Part shown: piece after piece, positions 10,227 to 20,074 of the stretch
Layout of the letters: every line of letters starts with the position of its first letter
How positions within the stretch are numbered: position 1 is the stretch's first letter
Source of the DNA: Ambrosia x helenae
Lineage: Eukaryota; Streptophyta; Magnoliopsida; Asterales; Asteraceae
Assembly (NCBI GenBank): GCA_030844895.1
Contig: JAUTDX010000522.1
Span: forward strand, 62,001 to 126,000
DNA length: 64,000 nt
Direction of reading: 5' to 3'
The notes under the pieces: generated by a model
What the model saw: only the letters and a program-made list of their open reading frames with translations
Databases searched by the model: none
Told to the model about the DNA's origin: nothing
Translations under genes and position numbers: made by a program

Positions 10227-10976
10227 TAGGGTTGTTCACGAGCCGAGCCGCGCCTAACTGAGCGGATCTTTGCTCGTCTTGGCTCATTTACAAACCGAAC
10301 CAAGCCGATCGGCTCGTTTACAACTAAGCCAGAAACTGAGCGAGCATTTTTTAAGAGAGCATCGAGCGAGCGACGAGCAGCGAGTTTTTCGGACAACCAT
10401 AAAGTTTGAATGTTTCCTTTAATGTTATCGTTGCCTAGTGATGACTAAGGTTTAACCGTCGAGGATGACACTAAGTCTGAGATCCGGTTGTCCGAGAATG
10501 AGCATACTACAGAGAACAATTGTCACATTGTGGCGTAGGTTGATAACGGGAGATGATTGATGGCGAACAACTAATGGGAATAGGAAGTCAAGCATCGCTT
10601 TTCACGACTTAGGGTTTTACAATTAAACATAATGTTAAGTTATCATTGGCTTGACTAGGCCAGTAACTATAAATATAATTGTCTATATACATATATTGAG
10701 CCAGACCTAATAGAGCAGTATGTGTAAAACTATAAATATAATTGTAATTGTAATTGTAATTAATGTTTATATATATAGTTATATATATATATATATAATA
10801 AATTAATAAAAATTATATCGAGCCGAACTGAGCTAAGCGGATCTTTGCTTGTGCTTGGCCCGTTTACAACCAAGCGGAAAATCGAGCGAGCATTTTTCGA
10901 TCAAATTTACAGTGAGCAGCGAGCAATCGGTGAGTGGCGAACGATCGGCAAGCGCTGAGCGATTTTAACAGCCCTA
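10227..10976. mobile_element. Non-autonomous hAT-like element
   Basis: Ends TAGGGTTGTT and AACAGCCCTA are inverted. An 8-bp near-perfect duplication flanks it (ATAACATA at 10219-10226, TTAACATA at 10977-10984). The interior has repeated GAGCGAGC/CGAGC motifs and a long AT run (10770-10802). It shares its TAGGGCTGT-type end with the element at 45367-46194. No transposase is visible. Confidence 0.7.
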
Positions 10977-11059
10977 TTAACATATAGAGGATTACAATGA
11001 ACAAATTCCAAGTAATTACTAGGAGATACAACTTAAGTCACCGGTTAAATCTTATCTAA

Positions 11060-11247
11060 ATGTGAAAATCAAGTTCAAATATATTTAAATAAATGACGCG
11101 GGTTTATACTTTAATATGCCCTCAAGATGGACTATTCCCGGTATAAGACCAACCTTGAATAAGAGTGAGTTGAACTGAGTCCTGAGAAGATGTTTGGTAA
11201 GCATGTCTGCAAGATGGTCATCAACCGCAATGTGTGTAACACGTAAT
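11060..11247 (-). pseudogene. Older copia remnant, RNase H end (left part)
   Basis: On the minus strand this reads VTHIAVDDHLADMLTKHL, the characteristic C-terminal end of copia RNase H. The coding sequence is cut at 11247 by copia element 2 and resumes after 19065. It is a truncated, decayed element older than copia 2. Confidence 0.7.
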
Positions 11248-11487
11248 TATAAAGATTGAAATATTATTGTATTGATACTTGACTAATGATTACAAAGTTT
11301 ATAACTCAATTTATAGAGATACAAAAACAATACACTAATTACAAATGCTTGATCTTAGGGAGTGAATCGTGAAGAGAATTATGTAGCTTGATCTTAGGGA
11401 GAGGATCATGCAAAGACTTCAATATTGTTGACTAAATAATTGAAGAATAATATTGAATTAATTGGAGCTTAATTGATGGAGTTGATA
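11248..11487 (-). repeat. 3' LTR of copia element 2
   Basis: Plus-strand ends TATAAAGATT and GGAGTTGATA. It is followed on the right by CGCCCCCGCAAG, i.e. the purine-rich polypurine tract CTTGCGGGGGCG on the minus strand. Confidence 0.9.
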
Positions 11488-11499
11488 CGCCCCCGCAAG

Positions 11500-13472
11500 A
11501 TGGAGGATTCGTTGGAGACTCCAATCTTGGATCGAAAAAGTAGGAAAGGCTCCCGCGGTAGAGGTTTGGTTAGCACGTCCGCAAGCTGATCCTTTGAGCT
11601 GACGTGAAGAACTTTAAGTTGACCTGAGTTTACCTGTTCCATACAAAGTGATTATCTAAAGCAATGTGTTTCCTGCGGGAGTGATAAACTGGATTGGCAC
11701 ATACATAGGTGGCCCCGATGTTGTCGCAGCAAAGTGAGGGAGTGCTCACAGTTGGTAAAACAAGTTTCGTGAGAAAATAAAAAATCCACAAAATTTCAGC
11801 GGTGGCACTAGCTAGGGCTTTGTATTCGGCTTCGGTATAGGATCTGAAGACTGTTTTCTACTTGGCCGATTTCCAAGAGATGATGTTTGACCTAAGGTAT
11901 ATGAGTTATGCTGTGGTTGACCGTCCTCCATCATGAATGCCCCCCAGTCCGAGTCTGAGTCTGAGAAGGCGTGTAAGGTGAGGTTGTTGTTACGCTTCAA
12001 GAACAACCCATGAGGTATCGTTCCTTTCAAACATCGGAGTACCTGTTTGAGAGCTTGCCAGTGTGATTGTTTGGGTGAATGCATGAATTGTGATAATTAG
12101 TTGATGGCAAAAGCGATGTCGGGGCGAGTGAAGGCAAGGTACTGCAGAGTACCTACTAGTTTGCGGTAGGGTGTTGGGTTAACAGGAGAAGAGGAATCAT
12201 TAGAGGAAAGAGGATCAGAGACGCTTAAAGGAGTGAGGACCTCTTTTGCACCATCCACTTTAAAGGTGGTGAGGACATCTTGAATATGGCGATGTTGGGA
12301 AAGAAATAGACCATGAGGCATAGGAATGACTTCGATTCCTACGAAGTGATGGAGAGGGCCTAAGTCTTTGATGGAGAATTGTTTGCTTATGGCTTGAACA
12401 AAGGAATCCATGAAGGAATTGTGATTTCCTGTAAGGACAATGTCATCAACATACACAAGGAGATAGAAGGTGATATCCTTGGAGTTGTAGATAAAGAGGG
12501 AGGAATCAGAGAGACATTTTTTAAAACCAAAGCTTACGAGGAAGTTGGTTAGTTCTATGTAACAAGCACGCGGTGCTTATTTAAGACCGTAAAGGGATTT
12601 TTTTAGTTTGCAAATGTGATGCGGGAATTTCGTGTTTTTGAATTCGGGAGGTTGTATCATAAAAACATCTTCATGGAGGTCCCATGAAGAAATTCATTGT
12701 TAACATCAAGTTGGCGTAAAGGCCACCCTTTTGAAAGAGCAATGGAGAGGACGGTGCGAATGGTAACGGGTTTAGTAACCGGGCTAAAGGTTTCATGGTA
12801 ATCTCTTCCAAATTGTTGGTGAAACTCTTTTGCCACTAGACGTGCTTTGTATTTGTCAATAGTGCCATCGGGTTTGCGTTTAATGTAGAACACCCATTTG
12901 CAACCAATAGGAGCTTGGGTGGTGTGAGGTACAAGTTCCCATGTGTTATTTGGATAAGGGCATTATACTCAAGATCCATGGCGTGACACCAATCCGGATC
13001 CTTCAAGGCTTGAGTATAGGTGGACGGTTCAATGGACACGGGTAATGGATGATGGGGGTGGAGTTGACAAAGTTAGAGTTGTAGTATTTGGGGTTGGTTT
13101 TGGGTTGTATACGAGGCGTTGGAGTTTGGGTGTTGGGAGAGTCGGGTTGATGGTGTTGTGAGTTGGGTGAGTTGAGTAGTGTAGAGGTGGTGGAATCGGT
13201 AAGTGGTGTGGACTGGTCAGTGGGCTCGGGTGTTGGGCTGAGAGGAGAGAAGGTGGAAGTGGAGGGTGGTGGATGGTCCGGGGAGGTGAAGGGAGATGAT
13301 ATTGGGCCATGGGAGGTTTCGTGGGGGTGGGTGGTTGGTTGGGCTTCAGGTGGGGTGTGTTGTTGGGCTGCGGGTAGAGCGGTTGGTTGAGCTTCGGGTG
13401 GAGTGTTTTGTTGGAATGTGGGTGAGATGGTTTGGTGGGTTTCGGGTGATAGAGTGGGTGATGTGCGTGGTT
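11500..13472 (-). pseudogene. Copia element 2 RT and RNase H remains
   Basis: RNase H (about 11500-12090) and RT (12097-13040) lie on the minus strand. The RT catalytic motif MYVDDIVLTG starts at 12456, and the RT N-terminal part holds KARLVAKEFHQQFGRDYHETFSPV. A proline-rich linker follows at 13030-13470. Frames change at several points, for example near 12657 and 12100. Sequence is close to copia element 3. Confidence 0.85.
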
Positions 13473-15768
13473 TTAGTAATTTAGAAAGATGTCATTTTCC
13501 CGGTGCCAAAAATTTGATGTTTAATTTCAAAACGTTGGTTTGGGATAAACGACTGATTTTTACTAAACCGGTTTTACCAAGTTTTAAATGTATAATGTAA
13601 ACAATAATTACTTTAGAAACTAAACCAACACATAGGCAGAGAACCTCACATGCATAGTATAGTCTCTAGGGTAAGTATTGAGTATCGTATTCCAGAGTTT
13701 ACACGTTCCCCTACTCAACCTTTCATCAATCAACTGCTCGGGTTTTGAAAAGAAAAATAAAACGGAGGGGTTCTTTTAAGAAAATAGCTTTTGAAAAAGG
13801 TTTTGGTTTTGTAGAATAAAAAATAAAATAGTAGAGTAGGATAATATGCACATCTCGGGGCCCTTCGTATAAGTAGTTAAGTTTATTATTATAATTAATA
13901 ATTTAAGTTAATTAATTGTGAGGAAGACGAGAGGGATCTTGAAGTGTTGACTCCTTCATAGAGAAGTGGGGCGACTACTAAGTAGAAGGCACAACTCTCA
14001 AGTGTGGGCCCACACGAGAGTACTTCGCCAGGTCCTCGTGTATAGCGGGCTCCTCAAACCGCGGTCAAGTCTCTAGTCTTCGAACTTATCTTCTTCTTAA
14101 ATTGGAGGCTTCACTTCCGACCTGGAACACCGTACACCTCACCTTAGCTCTCGCGTTTCGTACCGAATGATCTCTCCTTAGGGTCATTCCCGAGTGGACC
14201 AACAGCGTATCCCCTAAGAAGGTTAACGATCATGAAGACCGAGGGATCTCTCTTACAGTTGACTCAGGCGACTCGTATCCCCATTGGTTAATGGCGTTGT
14301 ACTAACGAGAACTGGATAAAGAATCCTTTATTTGTTTATCTTTTAAGTGGCACTTTAGTATTTATTGATCAGTTAAATATAAAGTTGATTAAATGGGCGA
14401 CAATTTAATAACCCAACCCTTAACCTCTCGAGCTAAATGAAGTCCTTAACAAAGGTGGAACATAATCCTAAAGGCACGCAATCCGAAGATCACTGGTGCG
14501 CCCATAGGGAATCCTCCCTTTTTCCAAGAAAGTCAATCAACTACCGAATAAAATCCTTGTTAAAGGTGGAACATAATCATAAAGGCGTGCAATCCTAAGA
14601 TCACTGGTGCGCCCGTAGGGAATCCTCCCTTTACCAAGAAAATTACTCAGTCATCTGGTATGTACCAGAAATGTGTCACTCAGATCTCGTCCACTTCAGA
14701 AGCCGTTGCTTAGAATCCGGTTTGGATATCAGAAGCCCGAAGTATCTGTCTCACTACCAGTTTCCTCGCCTTGGATCTAGCTCGGGGCTACCAGAAGCTG
14801 ATTATACCTCTAGTTATTTTAATAAAGTTAAAGTATTTTAAGTTATTAAATTAGTTATCATTCAAACCTTCCACAAAAATAAACAAACAAGGATTAGAAG
14901 AAGATAACAACACAAATAACTAAAAACAAACTACTACTACTAATAATAAAAGTTTACAAATCAAAGTAGGTTCGTGATAATAGAAAGATACAAGCATAAG
15001 AAATGATCAACACATGAACATAGTTGCTCATATACAAGCTATCCACCTCCAAGTGATATGTAACTCTCATGATCCTCACGACCCTCGATGCTTTATTGCA
15101 TAACTACTCTACGATCCTCTTCTTGGCCAAGCCGATCAAGGTAGGACGAGGCCTAACCACTGATAGATGTTAGGAGGGCCAGAAGGCCTCCCACAAGACC
15201 CCAAGATCTCTGGAAGAAGCTTGGAGTTCGGCCCCAAGAGAGCACAAGAAGGGATGATCAAATGGTGAGGGTTAGCTTGCTATTTATAAAGTTTCAAGGG
15301 CAGCAGGGGCGTGCTTGCTGTTACACGTACGTTCTGTTGCTGCATTTCTGAGTTGTCTGTACTTGTTGTCTCTGGCATGCCCGTGCCATGTGAAGGAGCA
15401 CGGCCGTGCTTGCCTTGCTGACCAAGTTTCCTTGCCCTCCAAGTTTGTTGCGTTGTCTTCTCACGTCCAGGGCCTTCGTGCAAGTGAATGTGGGCGTGTT
15501 TGGTCACTCCCAGACTGTTTTTAGCACTGTTTAAGTCCCGGGATTGTCTTCAAACATACAAGGAACAGGCTGCAAGTCTCGTATCTTCAGGAATCTCATG
15601 TTTTTGCTTCTTTTTACCTGCAAATCCTCTGTTTCCCTCTTGGAGCTCTAGTTTCAAGAGAAATACAAATAGGAAAGAATAAATCACCAAATATCATTAA
15701 TATAAGCCTAATTCTACCCTATTATGAGACTGTTTATGCCTGTTTTATATGTTAATTATGTGAATCAT
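13473..15768. mobile_element. 2.3-kb foreign segment in copia 2, probably LTR-type
   Basis: It splits the proline-rich linker between integrase and RT. Edges are approximate. It contains no recognisable protein. A diverged tandem repeat of about 111 bp sits inside it (14443-14640), and palindromic GCACGGCCGTGC occurs near 15399, a motif type also found at 20985-21345. A TTTTTGGCACCGGGAA-like stretch near the left edge resembles a degenerate gypsy primer site. It is most likely a fragment of a Ty3/gypsy or non-autonomous LTR element. Confidence 0.45.
14443..14640. repeat. Diverged tandem repeat, 111-bp unit
   Basis: Two copies beginning TCCTTAACAAAGGTGG and TCCTTGTTAAAGGTGG. Each is followed by GATCACTGGTGCGCCC and AGGGAATCCTCCCTTT. 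The second copy is partial. Confidence 0.8.
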
Positions 15769-18715
15769 CAGTGGGTTGAGAGTTTTGGGAATGAGATGGA
15801 GGCGGTGGGGAGGGAATGGGAACCGAGGGTGTCGGGTTTAAAAAGGTGTCGAAGGACATATGTATAGGGGTGGAGTTTGTGGTTTTGTATGGAAAGATGT
15901 GTGGAATGATTTGAACATGTCGAGAGAGATAAAGTTTTTGATTAAGATGGTCATAGCATTTGAAATCCGCCTTAAAGGAGGAGTAGCCAAGAAAGAGGCA
16001 TGTTGTGGACCGGGATTTGTAGTTTTGAAGTGGCATATGGTTTTAGCCACGGGCAATAAAGGCAACCAAAAGGCTTAAGTTTGGAATAGGTAGGAAGATG
16101 ATTTATTGTGAAGAATGGGTGTAGGTAAACGGTTTATGAGGTGGGTAGTGACGTAGGGTTGTTGTGTACCCTTATGAAAAGAAATTTATAATGCAACTTC
16201 TAGACTTACAAACAAATGCAAATAGGGAGCCAGAAGCTTCAATGGTGTTGTTTCTTGATTCCATAGCTCTTGTGATAACCTTGGGAATGATTTGAAGGTG
16301 TTATGATGATTTTTGGTGAAGAGGTGGGTTAAAACTCATAATGGTCCTCTTCTCAGTGAGTTTTGCGAGTGTTATAATTGAGTTGGCGAGTGCAGAAACA
16401 GGCTGGAAAGGAAACAGGTCGAAATCGCATTAAGCTGTGTCGCAGACCGCATCGGAATAAGTAATACCCAGGCGGTCCGCTACAGCTTAAAGAATTCAAG
16501 CTAATAATAACAGTTCGGGCGGACCGAGCCGGATTAAGTTAATCCCAGGCAGTCCGCGCCAGAAGTAATAATTCAGATTTAATATTTTCTTGATGTTTCC
16601 TTTCGTTCCGCGCATCGTCTTCCGTTCCGACTAGTATTTTCTCGCTTAATACTCATAATTTCATCATTTTAGTATATTCTTTGTCTTCTTTATCATTCTC
16701 CTTATTGTGGCTAATTCCCGGTTTATCTACATACAAATACACACAAAACAAACGAATTAAACTATAAAGACGTGGACCTTTCGGCCTCACATCAGGTAGC
16801 GATTTGAAAAGCATGAGACCAAAATGTTGTGGTAAGTGGGAGTAGTGGAGTAATGCGAGGCCGGTTTCCACAACGTGCCGGTGACGTCGTTCGGCAATAC
16901 AATTTTATTCCGGTGTGTGAGGTGGTGTCTTGAAATGGGAGATACCTTGAGAGGCAAGATATGGTGAAAGACCCACATATTCACCCCCATTATCAGTGAA
17001 CAACGCAACAATGTTGGTTTAAAAAAAAAATTCAACAAGGGATTTAAATTGTGGAAAAAGAATTATGACCTCAGATTTTCGTTTGATTAGGTATAACCAA
17101 ATGTATTTGGCAAAATAGTCAACAAAAATGACATAGTATTTAAAGCCATTGATTGACGTTTTTACGAGACCCCATAGGCCGAAGTAGAGAAGTTGTAGTG
17201 GTTGATTGGCAACAAAAGAGTTTTTGCCAAAAGGTAGTTTGTGGCTTTTATTTAGGGAACATGAAGTAAAATGAAAAGACTCATGGGTCAACTTATTACA
17301 ACGAAGTCCTAATCTAGAAATTAAAGACTTAAACACTTGAAGCGATGGATGTCTAAGTATGTGGTGCCACATGAGAAGAGAGTTTGTTTGGGTGTTGTTG
17401 ACTTGAGGAGACAAGGAGATTGGTCCATAGTAGACATCATTGACGTTCACTCCCCGCATGAGATGTGCCCCCGTGTGTAGATCATTAACCAAAAATGGTA
17501 GGGAAAAAATTCAACGAAAACACGATTAATACGACAAACTTTGGCAACGGAAATAAGATTATTTCGAAGATTAGGAGCAATTAAAATGTTATTTAAAAGA
17601 AGTGAACGAGATTTTGTTGTAATAGTTGTTTGAGCAATATGAGTTATAGGGAGAGTTTTACCATCACTTAGCACGATCTCATAGGGTCCACCGTATTCGG
17701 AAAGAACGGGAAATTGTTGGCTATTGTTTGCGGTGTTGTTGGACGCACCGGTGTCCCACATCCAAGATGGGGTTGTAGCCGTTGGGTGAGGGTTGGTGTA
17801 GTTAACCACCGGGGTGTTGGTATTCTGAGGCGAGACATTGTGTTCTCGTATGAAACAACTAAGTTTGCGACAATCTTTAGTGTCATGTCAGGGAATGTTA
17901 CAATAGTAGAAATAGGTGTTATTGTCGTGAGTCGGGCGAGTGTTGGTATTGGTAGTTCGAGGTGGCCCTTGTTTTTGGGTTGTGGGTGGATTTGGGTTTC
18001 GGGTTGGGCAATTGTCATAGTTAGTGGATTGACAATTATGGTTTGAGCGAGGGGAACTTCGATGAGTGTAGTTCACGGTGGTAAGAATGTGTTTGGTGAG
18101 AGTGTCTTTTAGGGTGCGTTCATGGTAGATGAGTTTAACAAAGAGGTCGGCAAAGGAAATTATGGTGGCACGGGTTCGAAAGGAGGCAACCAAGTTGGAG
18201 TAATTATCGCCTAGTTGATTCATAATATGAACAATAAGATCTTCCTCAGACATAGGACTTTGAGCAATAGCAAGTTCATCAAAATGAGATTTCATTTCAT
18301 GTAAGTAATTGGAAATAGAACGATTTCCTCTTGGGTTTTTGGCTAACCAATATATAAGGGAAATGATGCGGGAATGGGAGCGACTCGCATAGCTTGAGTT
18401 TAAGAGTTCCCAATCCTTGCGGGCTGTTTTGGCGGAGGAAACAATAGGCTGGATTTGGTCGGAACAACTACCAAGTAGAGCACTTATGATCATTTGATCT
18501 TGACAAAACCAACGAAGGTATTCCAGGTTGGGTTTGGTGATTTGGCCATCGATAATGGTTTCGATAGGAACATTTTTGGGACCAATGATGTGATGATCAA
18601 GTTCAAGGCCAATGAGAGTAGCGGTAACTTGGGTGCGCCATGGGGGAAAGGTTTGGGGAGTGTGTTTGATTGGTAAGTGTGTGGCGGCGGTAATGTGGGT
18701 GATTTGTTTGGCCAT
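15752..18715 (-). pseudogene. Copia element 2 gag, protease and integrase remains
   Basis: Gag starts at ATG 18715 (MAKQIT) and contains a full UBN2-type domain up to about 17990. A zinc knuckle follows (YYCNIPGHDTKDC). The protease motif DTGASNN is near 17745. The pre-integrase motif WHHILRHPS is near 17370. The integrase core is cut by the insertion at 16152-16794. The integrase C-terminal end LFLGYSSFKADFKCYD is at about 16000. Several frameshifts are present. This gag shows what the sister element at 28512-33441 has lost. Confidence 0.85.
16152..16794. mobile_element. 643-bp insertion in copia 2 integrase
   Basis: The sister copia 3 sequence is continuous here. Near-identical 8-base flanks (GGTAGTGA at 16144-16151, GGTAGCGA at 16795-16802) suggest an 8-bp duplication, as for hAT elements. 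Clear terminal inverted repeats are not visible. The interior has no recognised coding capacity. Confidence 0.6.
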
Positions 18716-18806
18716 GGTGAATCGAAAGAAGAAAAAAAGAAGCAGAATGCGGACAGAAGGTGTCTGTCGAGTAGTTGGGATCGAAAATGGCTCAATGGAG
18801 CTTTTA

Positions 18807-18820
18807 AGCTCTTGATACCA
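18807..18820 (-). promoter_or_regulatory. Primer binding site of copia element 2
   Basis: Reads TGGTATCAAGAGCT on the minus strand, directly after the 5' LTR. It begins with the tRNA-iMet complement TGGTATCA. Confidence 0.8.
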
Positions 18821-19060
18821 TATAAAGGTTGAACTGTTATTGTATTGATACTTGAAAAATGATTACAAAGTTTAAAGCTCAGTTTATAGAGATACAAAAA
18901 CAATACACTAATTACAAACGCTTGATCTTAGGGAGAGAATCATGGAGAGAATTATGTAGCTTGATCTTAGGGAGAGGATCATGCAAAGACATAAATATTG
19001 TTGACTAAATAATTGAAGAATAATATTGAATTAATTGGAGCTTAATTCATGGAGTTGATA
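18821..19060 (-). repeat. 5' LTR of copia element 2
   Basis: 240 bp, the same length as the left LTR, with the same non-canonical TA ends. Confidence 0.9.
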
Positions 19061-19143
19061 GTAATGACCCACTTGTACCTTTTCTATAACAAAGCCAAAG
19101 CCAAAGCCAGGTGCTTCGACGTGAATGAAAACGGGGATTTGCA
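19061..19143 (-). pseudogene. Older copia remnant, RNase H (middle part)
   Basis: The minus strand reads a decayed NPVF...VREKVQVGHV-type segment that continues into 11247 once copia 2 is removed. It is one piece of the host copia split by the nested insertion. Confidence 0.6.
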
Positions 19144-19813
19144 GAGTATGTGATTTGTTGGTAATTTTAGTGTTATCAACATTAATGATTATATTTGATT
19201 AACTTGTTGAATGGGTTAATCTTGTTAGTCATTAACTGAGTTATGAGATGTAGGAGTGCGGACTTAGTTATAACTAATAATTTTGTATGTGTTATCGGTT
19301 TAGGTAAGTTAAAGTATTAATTTATGCATGTAAGCCAAATAGGAATTAAGATTGGGCTTTGTAAACTCTTGGATATGCATGTAGGCCAAATAGGTTGGTC
19401 TAAACATGATTAATAGAGCCTGATCCAATTGCAATTGAATACATAAATATATTGTCAGCTGCAATGATATAATTTGAAAAATATAGAAAACCAATCCTAA
19501 TTTTTCAGAGAGATCTCTGGAAATTTGGAGGTTTTGAACACACAAAAACCAATTCACATCTTGATTATCGGTGCAATAATACTCAAAGAAATTAATTCCG
19601 ATTGTTGTGTATATACTACACTTAATCCGTTTTAAATATTTGATTGTATCGATCAAATAGTTTGTTCTGATAGTGATTACACGACTCGTAGTATAATCCA
19701 AGTGATTTTCAATTTTTTTAAGGTTTCGATTAAATGAAACCAACATGATTGCACTTAGATTGTCACAAGTGTGTAGCCATTTGCGATTTAGATCCAAATT
19801 CAGTAAGGAGAGA
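19144..19813. other. Unidentified insert within the older copia
   Basis: Separates two pieces of one RNase H domain. A minus-strand open frame of 162 codons (19309-19797) is present, but it is AT-rich, low in complexity and matches no family I recognise. The phrase CATGTAGGCCAAATAGG-like occurs twice (around 19325 and 19378). Confidence 0.4.
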
Positions 19814-20074
19814 TTAGAGCTGTTGAACCTCGGTAGTAGTCGATGCAGTGACCCTAAACTCAGCTTTGGTAGAACTTCTTTCTAAGGTTGTTTGTCTTTT
19901 AGAATTCCATGTTATATGATTTGACCCAAGATAAACCGCATAACATGTTGAACTTAGGTAATTATCTTTATCTCCTGTCCAATCGACATTGGTACATGCA
20001 TGAAAATTGCGAGGATAGTTGTTGCAAATTAAAATGACATGATTCATTGTACCTTGTAAATATCGCATGTACCT
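19814..20074 (-). pseudogene. Older copia remnant, start of RNase H
   Basis: Encodes RYLQGTMNHVILI, DWTGDKDN and SSTKAEFR, the hallmark start of copia RNase H. It ends abruptly at 20074 against a CCACC-rich sequence. It belongs to the same element as 19061-19143 and 11060-11247. Confidence 0.8.

Larger units (their letters stand above)
11248..19060 (-). mobile_element. Ty1/copia retrotransposon 2 (TA...TA LTR family)
   Basis: LTRs of 240 bp at 11248-11487 and 18821-19060 differ at about 15 positions (about 6%). It is flanked by a perfect 5-bp duplication GTAAT (11243-11247 and 19061-19065). LTR ends are TATCAAC...TTTATA in element orientation instead of TG...CA. It is the same family as copia element 3. 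Two foreign segments (about 13473-15768 and 16152-16794) and several frameshifts disable it. Confidence 0.9.

Noticed and set aside
13029..13600. Long open frames of Pro/Ser/His or Gly/Val-rich protein on both strands
   Set aside because: They are the low-complexity linker of copia element 2 and its complement, not separate genes.
15280..15682. Plus and minus frames with signal-peptide-like starts
   Set aside because: No family similarity; they lie in a repetitive insert inside copia element 2.
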